A DNA stretch of 48,317 nucleotides, from NCBI GenBank assembly GCA_029863305.1, contig JAOTVR010000020.1, positions 1-48,317 on the forward strand. Reading direction: 5' to 3'. The notes beneath the pieces were generated by a model. It saw only the letters and a list, made by a program, of their open reading frames with translations, was not told where the DNA came from and did no database searches. This stretch comes from Gammaproteobacteria bacterium (GTDB taxonomy: Bacteria > Pseudomonadota > Gammaproteobacteria > Steroidobacterales > Woeseiaceae). The position numbers and the translations under genes were made by a program. Below, piece after piece: positions 1-9,735 of this stretch (positions are counted from its first letter, which is position 1; the number at the start of each line of letters is the position of its first letter).

Positions 1-378
1 CGTGATTTCCTGAAAGGTTACTCGGTGACAGGGTCCGAATTCCGAGAGCAACTTCTTCAGGTGCCAGGCAATGAGCTCCCCTTCCCGATCAGGGTCGGCA
101 GCCAGATAAAACGCGACCGAATCGTGCTTGGCGGCCTCATCCTTAATTACTTGAACGGCAGCCTCGCCACGTTCGGTCCAGAACCACGGCGGGGTTGGCA
201 GCTCACCGGGTCGGTTTGACCAGTAGGCCTTCTTAACTTCCTTTGGCGGATGGAGGTTACGGTCTACGGGTAGGCGCTCCACGTGGCCGCCAGTTGGAAA
301 CACACGCCATTCATTCTGCCCCAGATGTTTGAGGAGGGTCTTGCACTTGGCTTTGGATTCGACGATCAGAATGTTCAT
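1..378 (-). CDS. topA: DNA topoisomerase I, N-terminal TOPRIM part (runs off the window)
   Basis: Only the first 126 codons are inside the window; the gene continues past position 1. The translation begins MNILIVESKAKCKTLLKHLG, the TOPRIM opening of type IA topoisomerases with the catalytic Glu at residue 7. It continues with the GHVxxLP motif and then AADPDREGELIAWHL, the second TOPRIM signature with the metal-binding DxD. RVTFQEIT follows, as in TopA rather than TopB. Members of this family relax negatively supercoiled DNA through a transient 5'-phosphotyrosine; the catalytic Tyr would lie outside the window. The stretch between GHV and DPDREGE is short and divergent from the housekeeping enzyme (CKTLLKHLG replaces the usual AKTIEKYLG), so it may be a second, accessory copy. 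It was not listed as an open frame because it has no stop in the window. Confidence 0.85.
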   Translation of the reverse strand, partial: MNILIVESKAKCKTLLKHLGQNEWRVFPTGGHVERLPVDRNLHPPKEVKKAYWSNRPGELPTPPWFWTERGEAAVQVIKDEAAKHDSVAFYLAADPDREGELIAWHLKKLLSEFGPCHRVTFQEIT

Positions 379-671
379 GGGCAGACTGTATCAAAGTTTT
401 AACGGGCTGCATGGTAGCGGCCGATCTCCTTGGAATGTAAGCATGCTACGTTTTTGATTCCCCCAAGTTCCGAAGACACGTTCAAGCCAAAATGGGCAAT
501 GCATCCTTAGTAACCTCAGAATTCCTAGGCTCCCAGGCCTAGTTGGCCCGGGCTGACATCTGCCTGCGTAAATGAGATGACGATACTGATTTCCACACTC
601 TGATCGAAGGCCCACATCCGGGGCGTGATTTCAACCTGCGACTCTGATTGGGAAGCGGATTTCACCGACTG
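379..671. other. Intergenic stretch with a diverged repeat copy
   Basis: I see no convincing gene in these 293 bases. A 6-bp inverted repeat (CTAGGC and GCCTAG, loop of 6) lies at 525-542 without a T-run. The right end (638-663) holds a short diverged copy of the tRNA-Gly-containing repeat described at 1094. A 74-codon minus-strand frame at 391-615 shows no recognisable domain or good ribosome binding site and is probably chance. Confidence 0.5.
638..663 (-). repeat. Partial copy (E) of the tRNA-Gly-half repeat core
   Basis: The 23 bases starting at 638 match the core of the copy at 11235-11257 at 21 of 23 positions, covering the GCGAC block and the anticodon-loop part ATTGGGAAGC. The similarity stops inside the anticodon stem, so the D-arm and acceptor 5' strand are missing. 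It lies just past the 3' end of the XRE antitoxin gene, so the toxin-antitoxin remnant is flanked by this copy and by the one at 1094, in the same orientation. Confidence 0.5.
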
Positions 672-932
672 TCAGGCAGCGGATTCAACCTCGACGTCCC
701 AGCCGGGAAACAGCAGAACAGCAGGATGACACTTCAATGCCCTCGCCAATGTCTTGGCCCTTTCCACGCCCAAACTGACACGGTCGTTGTCGATCACCGA
801 AATCGTGGATTGCGAAATTCCACAAGTGTCGGCCAGATCATTCTGGCTCAACTCCTGGAACTCGCGGAGGATTCGGACTGACTCGCCAACGGAAACTTCG
901 ATGTGGCGTTTCGCCGGGCTGAACTCCTTCAT
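672..932 (-). CDS. XRE-family helix-turn-helix antitoxin (HigA-like)
   Basis: A protein of 86 residues with a single Cro/C1-type helix-turn-helix. The recognisable part is residues 17-70: SVRILREFQELSQNDLADTC then SQSTISVIDNDR, the usual two helices with an S-x-x-T-I-S recognition helix. Such small XRE proteins next to RelE-type toxins act as antitoxin and as autorepressor of their operon. The gene begins 2 bases after the stop of the upstream RelE-like fragment, and its Shine-Dalgarno (GGAGG, about 940-946) lies inside the toxin's 3' end. That toxin-first order is typical of higBA modules. The antitoxin frame is intact although its toxin is truncated, so it may persist as an orphan regulator. 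Family assignment is secure; the partner and targets are inferred. Confidence 0.82.
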   Translation of the reverse strand: MKEFSPAKRHIEVSVGESVRILREFQELSQNDLADTCGISQSTISVIDNDRVSLGVERAKTLARALKCHPAVLLFPGWDVEVESAA

Positions 933-934
933 GT

Positions 935-1102
935 CTACTTCCTCCGATAATCGTGTGCCATCAGGTCAATGACCATAACAAGCAATCGTTCGTTCTCGAC
1001 CTTGTAAATGACCCTGCATTGTTCCCCCAAACGCGACGAACGGTGACCCTTCCATTCGCCCCGAAGGGGCTCATCGTTGAACCCGCGATTCGGGTGGCCA
1101 AC
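935..1102 (-). pseudogene. RelE/HigB-type toxin, C-terminal remnant truncated at a repeat
   Basis: The reading frame ending in TAG at 937-935 encodes about 55 residues: RGFNDEPLRGEWKG, then HRSSRLGEQCRVIYKVENER, then a C-terminus close to IDLMAHDYRRK. This is the second half of a RelE/ParE-superfamily mRNA interferase: the GFNDE.L.G, R-S-x-R-L and CRVIY core strands and the terminal HDYR. Going upstream, the frame meets a TGA at 1105-1103 and has no start codon. That point lies within the sequence shared with the repeat copy at 11223, so the N-terminal half (about 40 residues in relatives) has been replaced. A frame shift of one base near 1085 would join LATRIAG to FNDE, so a small indel may also be involved. 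The toxin should be inactive. Confidence 0.72.
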
Positions 1103-1206
1103 TCAGCGACGCTAATTGGGAAGCTGATGTTCTGCCGTTGAACGACACTCGCTTTTCAGGGAGTTACGCCTCACTCAGGTCTGGCTGAGTATAAAAGTGA
1201 GAGTGG
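1094..1206 (-). repeat. Dispersed repeat, copy A: promoter-like leader plus 5' half of tRNA-Gly(CCC)
   Basis: Read on the minus strand, positions 1152-1116 give the 5' half of a glycine tRNA. It has the acceptor strand GCGAGTG, TC, a D-arm GTTC-AACGGCA-GAAC with four pairs, A26, the anticodon 5' strand TCAGC and the loop TTCCCAA with anticodon CCC. It then breaks off: the next bases do not restore the anticodon stem. Upstream are a 34-base hairpin-rich leader and a TATACT hexamer with a conserved hexamer 17 bases before it. Downstream is a GTCGCTGAGTTGGCCAC block shared with copy C. The block coincides with the truncation of the RelE toxin. Confidence 0.72.
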
Positions 1207-1530
1207 TCGCGTTCTAGGCACGCCCTGCCCGGAAATGCAGCCGTGAATTTGCGGCGGCGTCTGACAATCATTTGAGTCGTCGGGTGATCGGCAAAGTCCC
1301 GTTCGGCAACCCGAGCGGCCGTCTCTTGGCGCATCTTACATAAGCCGGAAAATCGGAATGACAATCAATTGCCATTTCTACTAGAATCGCGCAACGTGAA
1401 TGAACCGTGTTCGTTGTCCGCAATAGTAACAACTAACTTTGGACAGGTCCGGCTGCAACCCCATCGCCAGTTCCATCCCTCATGTTGGTTCGCGGCATCT
1501 TGCGGTCACAAAGCATAAGGAATTGCATAA
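1207..1530. other. Intergenic stretch upstream of the secreted protein
   Basis: No gene is supported here. A minus-strand frame at 1164-1364 ends in SHFYTQPDLSEA, but that tail is simply the translation of repeat copy A, and the same tail occurs at 9526-9723. The plus-strand gene at 1531 has a Shine-Dalgarno AAGGAA near 1518-1523. I could not identify a convincing promoter or terminator. Confidence 0.45.
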
Positions 1531-3042
1531 ATGAAGAATTTGATCAAAGCGTGTTTAACGATTTTCACAAGAATCAGATCGCGAAATGTGTGTTTGGCGA
1601 TCGCGGCCTGCTTGCTGCTGCCAATCGCTGCGAATGCCGGCCAGGTGGCCTACGACTATGTCGGCGAGGGATATGAAAATTCACCAAATTCACCCTGGAG
1701 TATCAACGGCTCGTTCGTTCTGGACGAGGCTGATGTCGTTCCCGGCACCAATCTCGTATCGAAAATCGTAAGCTGGGAGTTCAGCTGGACGAACGGGACC
1801 GATACCTATTCGACTTCCTCGGAGGTAAGCAATTTAGCGCCTGATGGCGTAGGTGAATTCTACTTCATCGTTGACGATCAACTCGCTGTAGATGGAGTGG
1901 CTCTGGAAAACGACGCGGGTCCGACAAGACACCCGCTTTTTGGTTTCGAATTTGACGGGCTCGTATGGAATGCCTCGACGGGTGAATACAGCTGTTGCGT
2001 GCAAGGACAAGGCAGCTTTTCCGGGCCACGCACAATCGAAGACACTGTCGCAAGACCGAGGCACTTCAAGACTCTCGACCTGTCCAGCATCGTCAATTCG
2101 GACTTGGCCGATACTCCGCTGGGCGACTTTTTCGCACGAACCGGCGCAATCAGCTTAGGTGACATTCCCTTCCATTTGACCAACGGTGGCAACGGGAATG
2201 CGTGGGCTGTTGAGGGACTTCAGGTCAGTCCTGATGGAATAATCTCGAATCCTTATGCCATCTTCTCGATATCCGGGTTGAGTATCCGAGGTGCGACGAA
2301 AATGTACGCCGTCATAAACTCGGCGTTCGGCATCTGTGATGTTCCTGTCGGCTCGATCGGGGTGACCGGAGTAGAATTCGAATTGATCGAAGGCAAGAAT
2401 ATTCGCAACTGGCTTGAGGGGCCCTTCTGTAATACTCAAACGGACGCGGTCTATACCGCTGATTTCGATTTCCTCGGCAGTGGTGATATACCGCCGGGCC
2501 GGGCGCGATTCGATGTTTACGAATTCGATTTGTCCGGGCTGCCCGGGCCGATCAATGAGTTCACATTTGAGAATTATGGCGAGTTTTTCATTTTGGGCGC
2601 CCCGTTCCTCATCGCGGTAACCTTTGAAATAGAAGCCACCCCGGGCGTCGTACACTCGGTGCACGTCGGCGGTCCCGACGCCTGCGCGGCATTCGGGAGG
2701 CCACCTGGATGTGATGCGAATTTTTCACTTACGGCCAACGAGTTCGAAAACGGCCAGGTTAACGGTCGCTGGACGGACCGGTTTGGCAATGGGACCGGGT
2801 TCACTGCAGCTATCGATTGCCTCGCGGTTGAAGGCAACCAGGCATGGGTGAGTGGTCATGTCGTCACATCTAATTCGGATCGCTATGTCATCGGTCAACC
2901 GGTAATCACGACAATGATCGACAATGCGGCGAGCCCGGATCCCGACTTCATCAGCCGTAGCTATCGCCGAGATCAATCTTGCCACGAAAAACCTGACGTG
3001 GCGCTACTGGAATTTCCGCAGGGGCAGGTCACCGTGCGCTAG
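1531..3042 (+). CDS. Exported protein of unknown function
   Basis: A 503-residue protein with an N-terminal signal peptide: positive N-region (MKNLIKACLTIFTRIRSR), hydrophobic core (CLAIAACLLLPIA) and an ANAG cleavage site near residue 37. The mature part is rich in Gly, Asp, Ser and aromatic residues with few Lys, as in beta-rich extracellular proteins. The last 110 residues (NGQVNGRWTDRFGNG, AAIDCLAVEGNQAWVSGHV) resemble a beta-sheet domain often found at the C-terminus of uncharacterised secreted proteins. I see no PEP-CTERM or LPXTG anchor, so it may be released. It stands alone: no other plus-strand gene precedes it and a strong terminator follows 30 bases after the stop. The start is supported by AAGGAA about 8 bases upstream. 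Function is unknown. Confidence 0.75.
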   Translation: MKNLIKACLTIFTRIRSRNVCLAIAACLLLPIAANAGQVAYDYVGEGYENSPNSPWSINGSFVLDEADVVPGTNLVSKIVSWEFSWTNGTDTYSTSSEVSNLAPDGVGEFYFIVDDQLAVDGVALENDAGPTRHPLFGFEFDGLVWNASTGEYSCCVQGQGSFSGPRTIEDTVARPRHFKTLDLSSIVNSDLADTPLGDFFARTGAISLGDIPFHLTNGGNGNAWAVEGLQVSPDGIISNPYAIFSISGLSIRGATKMYAVINSAFGICDVPVGSIGVTGVEFELIEGKNIRNWLEGPFCNTQTDAVYTADFDFLGSGDIPPGRARFDVYEFDLSGLPGPINEFTFENYGEFFILGAPFLIAVTFEIEATPGVVHSVHVGGPDACAAFGRPPGCDANFSLTANEFENGQVNGRWTDRFGNGTGFTAAIDCLAVEGNQAWVSGHVVTSNSDRYVIGQPVITTMIDNAASPDPDFISRSYRRDQSCHEKPDVALLEFPQGQVTVR

Positions 3043-3071
3043 TTACAGATCGCCCTCCTGGATGTACTCCT

Positions 3072-3103
3072 GACCCCGCCCCAGTGGCGGGGTCTTCTTT
3101 TCC
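3072..3103 (+). terminator. Rho-independent terminator of the secreted-protein gene
   Basis: A perfect 9-bp stem (GACCCCGCC at 3072-3080 with GGCGGGGTC at 3086-3094) around a 5-base loop is followed by TTCTTTT. It lies 30 bases after the stop codon at 3042 and separates that gene from glycogen phosphorylase. Confidence 0.88.
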
Positions 3104-3309
3104 GGAACGCTCGCCTCGTCATTCCCGATCTCATCGTCGTTTGCGTTGAAACTTTCGGTATCTGCAGACGGTAGTCGGAGCCGACAGGATGGGGCGCCCT
3201 GCGGCCGGCCCGGGCAGCCCTTATCGAAAAGACGCTCGGGGCCGCTTGCCATTGCCGACGAAAGCGCCGACACTGATCCGACTCCTGAAAGAGCTGGCGA
3301 GGCAGCGCA

Positions 3310-5811
<2,502 letters not shown>

Positions 5812-5967
5812 GACAGCGCGAAAAGCGCATGGCGAGGAGCACTGCGCGCAATCGTCGAGCGTTGCGATAGTTGATTCCTGTTAGAATCAATCCATAGTGC
5901 ATCCGCGCCCGGCCGCCCGGCCACTGTAAGCGGAAACCATGAAACACAGTCTTGTCAGCATTGATCG

Positions 5968-8199
5968 ATGGAGAGCGCATTGAAAGGCTTCATTCTTTTT
6001 ATTTTGATTCTTGCGTCGACGGCCCTAATGGCGCAAGGCGGAACGGGAACACTCGATACGTACAGAGACGCTGCCAAGCTTGGAGACCCGGTGGCCCAGT
6101 TCAATGTGGGCCTTATTTTTTACGAAGGCAGGGGAGTACCGAAGGACCATGAAAAGGCCTTGAAATGGTTTCGCCAGGCCAGCAAGAAAGGTAACCCGGC
6201 CGCCCAGTACTATCTGGGCTTGTTTTTCGATAAGGGCATCGGCGTCGAGAAAGATCCCGAGAAAGCGGAAAAGTGGTATCGACTTGCCGCCGAAAAGGGC
6301 TACGTACACCAGCAGGAAGCGCCACAGCAGGACGCGCCACAGCAGGACGCGCCACAACAAGTAACGACGCAGCAAGAATCCCCCGGCCCGAAAATGAGTA
6401 GCGGCCCATCTATTAGTAGCGATCAGGCAAAAACCAGGGGCGGCCTGTTATACAAGGGCACGTCGAAAAAGCCATATACGGGCATGGTTCAGGATCGATA
6501 CGACAACGGCGCGAAGGAAGAACACTATGTCAACGGCAAGCGCCATGGCCCGTCCATAGGCTGGGGCGCAAACGGCGCCGTGCAAAGCAAGTCAACTTAC
6601 GTGGATGGCCAGGCGCACGGACTTCTGACCTATTGGTATGCAAACGGACAAAAGTCCTTCGAAGTTGATTTCGTCAATGGGCAGAAAGAGGGCGTATACA
6701 CAAGCTGGCATAGAGGTGGTCAGACAAAGAGCGAGGTCAACTATGTCAACGGGAAACAGGAGGGCCTGGAAATCGCTTGGCACGCTAATGGGGAGAAAGC
6801 ATCAGAGACCAATTATGTCCACGGAGTAAAACAAGGCACATCCAGGCGGTGGCATGAAAACGGGCAGAAGGCAGCTGAGGTTGACCTGCTCGATGGAAAG
6901 GAGGTGGGTACAGGATTCGAATGGTACGACACGGGAGAGAAGTCACGAGAATTCACCGCCGTTCACAATATCAGGTATTACCGCAACGGTAACAAGTCGA
7001 GTGAGTCCAAAACACTTGACGCAGCGAATGGGATCAAGGCTGTCGCCAGCTGGTATGAAAACGGCAACAAGAAATCGGAGGGTACTGACAAAGGAGGCTA
7101 TCGTCAGGGACTATGGACCGAGTACTACGAAAACGGCCAGAAAAAATCCGAGGAAACTCGTTTGCTGGATGATCGCGCTGAGCTGGAGGCACTGAACGAT
7201 TGGGGCCGTGTCTACTGGTCTGAGTGGTATGAAAACGGGCAGCAAAAATCCGAAGGCTTTTACGTGAGCTACCACCCACCCTACATGCGAGATGCGCAAG
7301 GGCGCCCATTCACGCCGACCCGTCACGGGTACTGGCGTGACTGGGATCCGGACGGCAAGGAGACAGGCAGCTGTTACCGAGCGGGATCGAAACGAGCCGA
7401 TCTCCGTTCGTGTTTGCGACTGCAGGTCCCGGACAAAGTGAACCAGGTTGCGGCGCTGCTCTACGGTGCCGCGAAGCTGACAGATGACGCGGGAGGCTTT
7501 TCGGGTCAAGCGGGTGATCGTGCCGTCGATCTCGGCATGGGTGGAAAGAGGGAGTCAGTACTGATCGGGGATGCCAATTTCCTGAACGCGGCAACCGCCG
7601 ACGCAGATGAGGTAACGTTTTCAATCTGGATCAAACGGCATGACGTCGCCAACAGTTCCGTTATGTGGGCCGATTCACCATCGAGCGGGGGCATACATCG
7701 CGGCGTACAGTTCCATGTCCCCTGGGGGGACAACGTCATCTACTTCGATACGACGGGGTGCTGCAACGAGAGTGACTCGCGCATCCAGGCCAGCGTGGAA
7801 ACCTTTCCCGGTTACTCGGGTGGTACACAGTGGTGGAACGAATGGCACCATTTCGTCTTTTCGAAAGAAGGCACTCATAAAGAAATCTGGATCGACGGGC
7901 AGCTGTTTGTTGAAGGCGAAAACAGCAATCCGTTACCGAGCGATTTTGTGCAGATCTGGTTGGGCAACCTCGAGGGACACAGTAAAATCCCGGACTCAAA
8001 TCGCCAGTTCCGCGGTATGCTCGATGATTACTCCATATTCGGAACTGCCCTGGGCGCGGCGGATATCGTCAAACTCACCGCCGGTGATGCGCCGACGACA
8101 CTCGGTGACGATGCGAAGCTGCTGGCTTACTGGGACTTTAATGAGCTTGGCCCGCTGATCGTGCCGAACGACGTACCACTGAGCTTAATCACGAATTAG
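5968..8199 (+). CDS. Exported SEL1 / MORN-like repeat / LamG-type protein
   Basis: The N-terminus has a signal peptide (LKGFILFILILASTALMAQG). Two SEL1 repeats follow (about residues 33-105: GDPVAQFNVGLIFYEGRGVP and a second AQYYLGLFFDKGIGVEKD). A Gln/Pro linker is built on a 15-base tandem repeat. About ten YwqK/MORN-like repeats of the form WYENGQKKSE...VNGKKEG span residues 160-470. The last 250 residues resemble a concanavalin/LamG domain (VTFSIWIKRHD, WNEWHHFVFSKEG, IWIDGQLF, LLAYWDFNE). SEL1 and YwqK repeats usually mediate protein binding and LamG domains bind glycans or proteins, so a surface-binding role is likely but unproven. ATG at 5968 has a poor ribosome site; the TTG at 5980 has GGAGAG upstream and begins directly at the signal peptide, so it may be the true start. 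Confidence 0.72.
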   Translation: MESALKGFILFILILASTALMAQGGTGTLDTYRDAAKLGDPVAQFNVGLIFYEGRGVPKDHEKALKWFRQASKKGNPAAQYYLGLFFDKGIGVEKDPEKAEKWYRLAAEKGYVHQQEAPQQDAPQQDAPQQVTTQQESPGPKMSSGPSISSDQAKTRGGLLYKGTSKKPYTGMVQDRYDNGAKEEHYVNGKRHGPSIGWGANGAVQSKSTYVDGQAHGLLTYWYANGQKSFEVDFVNGQKEGVYTSWHRGGQTKSEVNYVNGKQEGLEIAWHANGEKASETNYVHGVKQGTSRRWHENGQKAAEVDLLDGKEVGTGFEWYDTGEKSREFTAVHNIRYYRNGNKSSESKTLDAANGIKAVASWYENGNKKSEGTDKGGYRQGLWTEYYENGQKKSEETRLLDDRAELEALNDWGRVYWSEWYENGQQKSEGFYVSYHPPYMRDAQGRPFTPTRHGYWRDWDPDGKETGSCYRAGSKRADLRSCLRLQVPDKVNQVAALLYGAAKLTDDAGGFSGQAGDRAVDLGMGGKRESVLIGDANFLNAATADADEVTFSIWIKRHDVANSSVMWADSPSSGGIHRGVQFHVPWGDNVIYFDTTGCCNESDSRIQASVETFPGYSGGTQWWNEWHHFVFSKEGTHKEIWIDGQLFVEGENSNPLPSDFVQIWLGNLEGHSKIPDSNRQFRGMLDDYSIFGTALGAADIVKLTAGDAPTTLGDDAKLLAYWDFNELGPLIVPNDVPLSLITN
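6313..6357 (+). repeat. 15-bp tandem repeat, three units, inside the SEL1/LamG gene
   Basis: Three consecutive 15-base units of the form CAGGACGCGCCACAG (the first has A for C at position 6, the last ends in A). They encode the Gln-Asp/Glu-Ala-Pro-Gln linker between SEL1 repeats and the MORN-like region. The unit keeps the frame, so copy number could vary without disrupting the protein. Confidence 0.85.
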
Positions 8200-8353
8200 G
8201 AGGCAGGCCCTTACACGGCCGAAATACTCAGAAGGGAACCACGGATATCAAGGGCCTGGCGATTAATGGCGTGTTCATGGCCATTGCGCTCGATATATCT
8301 TTTCAGCTACAAACCGCCGCGCGGCTAAGGTCGTGAGCACAGGAGACAGTTCA

Positions 8354-9334
8354 ATGACCCGCGAAATGACGGCCGCAGTCACTTACGAAGCCGGTGGACC
8401 GGAGGTGCTTCAACTCGAGCATCGCCCGGTTCCCGAGCCGACCGACGGCGAAGTGTTGATCCGCGTACGTGCATTTGGATTGAATCGATCCGAACTCTTC
8501 ACCCGCCAGGGCCATTCGCCGAACGTCGCTTTTCCCCGGATCCTGGGGATCGAAGCGGTAGGAGAAGTCGCCGCGGCGCCGGGGGGAGAATTTGCGCAAG
8601 GCGACATCGTCGCTACGGCGATGGGCGGCATGGGGCGACAATTTGACGGCGGCTACGCGGAGTTCACTATGGTGCCTGCCCACCACGTCCAAAAGATCGA
8701 CACGACGCTCGACTGGCAGGTTCTGGGAGCGATCCCGGAAATGCTGCAAACGGCCTGGGGCGCCTTGTTCAAATCGCTGAGGCTGGAGCATGGTGACACG
8801 CTCCTTATCCGTGGAGGTACGACTTCAGTCGGGCTGGCGGCAGCCGCCATCGCAAAGCGCCATGGCGCCACCGTTGCCGCAACGACCCGCAAGCCGGAAA
8901 GCGAAACCCTGCTGCGCGAGAACGGAGCAGACCAGGTGTTCATAGATGACGGCGAAATTGCAGACGATGTACGAACAGTTTTTCCGTCTGGCGTAGGCAA
9001 AGTCCTCGAACTGGTCGGCACGACAACTTTGAAAGATTCCCTGAAAGCCACCCGCACAGGGGGAATCGTGTCAATGACGGGCATGGTCGGCAATTCATGG
9101 TCGTTTGATGAATTCAGTCCAATGGCAGTCATTCCGACTGCTGTAAGCCTGACGACGTATTCGGGAGGAATAGAGGACTTTATGCGGACGCCGCTGCAGG
9201 ATCTTGTTCGAGATATCGAGCTGGGCGCGCTGAAACCGAAAATAGGAAAAGTGTTCAACCTGACAGACATCGTCGAGGCTCATCGAACCATGGAAAACAA
9301 CAGCGCTGGAGGCAAGATCGTTGTACTGACTTAG
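8354..9334 (+). CDS. MDR-family zinc-independent alcohol dehydrogenase / quinone oxidoreductase
   Basis: A 326-residue medium-chain dehydrogenase/reductase. The N-terminal GroES-like half carries the typical LNRSELFTRQG and PRILGIEAVGEV blocks. The Rossmann half has GGTTSVGLAAAAIAKRHGA as the NAD(P)-binding loop, a little unusual in having T-S where most have A-G-G. It lacks the Cys residues that bind structural or catalytic zinc, so it fits NADPH:quinone oxidoreductase-like members. I chose ATG 8354 because AGGAGA lies 7 bases upstream; a GTG at 8333 in frame would add seven residues without a good ribosome site. It stands alone, with a gap of 154 bases before and 400 after. The substrate is not predictable. 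Confidence 0.85.
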   Translation: MTREMTAAVTYEAGGPEVLQLEHRPVPEPTDGEVLIRVRAFGLNRSELFTRQGHSPNVAFPRILGIEAVGEVAAAPGGEFAQGDIVATAMGGMGRQFDGGYAEFTMVPAHHVQKIDTTLDWQVLGAIPEMLQTAWGALFKSLRLEHGDTLLIRGGTTSVGLAAAAIAKRHGATVAATTRKPESETLLRENGADQVFIDDGEIADDVRTVFPSGVGKVLELVGTTTLKDSLKATRTGGIVSMTGMVGNSWSFDEFSPMAVIPTAVSLTTYSGGIEDFMRTPLQDLVRDIELGALKPKIGKVFNLTDIVEAHRTMENNSAGGKIVVLT

Positions 9335-9418
9335 GCGAGGCCCAATCGACGCTAGTCGAACCTGTGACCTCTGCCTTCTCAGTTGCTTACTTTGGGCTGA
9401 TGTAACTGCTTGATGCGG

Positions 9419-9434
9419 GTGGTCTCGAGACCAC
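9419..9434. repeat. Perfect 16-base palindrome upstream of repeat copy B
   Basis: GTGGTCTCGAGACCAC is fully self-complementary. Copy C has an imperfect counterpart in about the same place (GGTGGT and ACCACG separated by CACAGC, near 11185). It could be the end of a mobile element, a protein-binding site or a hairpin. There is no T-run, so it is not a simple terminator. Confidence 0.55.
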
Positions 9435-9467
9435 TGATCTACGCGATTTTCCTCAGCCGGTGACTGT

Positions 9468-9567
9468 GCGACGGCAATTGGGAAGCTGATGTCCTGCCAT
9501 TGAACGACACCCGCAAATCAGGGAGTTACGCCTCACTCAGGTCTGGCTGAGCATAAAAGTGAGAGTA
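9468..9567 (-). repeat. Dispersed repeat, copy B: promoter-like leader plus 5' half of tRNA-Gly(CCC)
   Basis: Minus strand 9514-9478 reads as the first 37 nt of tRNA-Gly(CCC): acceptor GCGGGTG, TC, D-arm GTTC/GGAC around AATGGCA, A26, TCAGC and loop TTCCCAA. It ends at the same base as copies A and C. The leader from 9566 to 9515 is nearly identical to that of copy A, including the hairpin CTCAG-CCAGAC-CTGAG. It also keeps the TAGAAT-N17-TATGCT spacing. After the break only GTCGC is shared with the other copies. Confidence 0.75.
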
Positions 9568-9735
9568 CGGTGATTCTAAGCGATTCAAGGGCAGCTGGAG
9601 AAGGGAAATTGCAAACACAGTATCTGGCACACGCCGGCCAAGCCGGGCTAAATTTCCGCCCCAATCAGCTCGCTCGCCGTCAACCCGTCCGCCCCTTCCG
9701 CGCGATGGATAGGGCTTGGTCACGGCATTCCGCTG

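Larger units (their letters stand above)
9335..9735. other. Intergenic stretch holding a palindrome and repeat copy B
   Basis: About 400 bases with no supported gene between a plus-strand and a minus-strand gene that converge. It contains a perfect 16-base palindrome (GTGGTCTCGAGACCAC, 9419-9434) and, 33 bases later, repeat copy B (9468-9567). The 65-codon minus frame at 9526-9723 ends in the repeat-derived tail SHFYAQPDLSEA and is not taken as a gene. Confidence 0.6.

Noticed and set aside
1060..1095. Possible tRNA T-arm (GCGGGTTCAACG) near copy A, suggesting a full tRNA-Gly
   Set aside because: The anticodon 3' stem and acceptor 3' strand are absent and the sequence is explained by the RelE frame.
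1164..1364. 66-codon minus-strand frame ending SHFYTQPDLSEA, with a similar one at 9526-9723
   Set aside because: The common tail is only the translated repeat. The upstream parts share no similarity and neither has a good ribosome site.
5880..5945. Cobalamin-riboswitch-like fragment (GGCCACTG...GCGGAAACC) before the SEL1 gene
   Set aside because: The conserved B12 box and surrounding stems are missing and the order does not match.
6313..6357. Possible CRISPR-like repeat
   Set aside because: Contiguous 15-base units in frame, without spacers; it is a coding tandem repeat.
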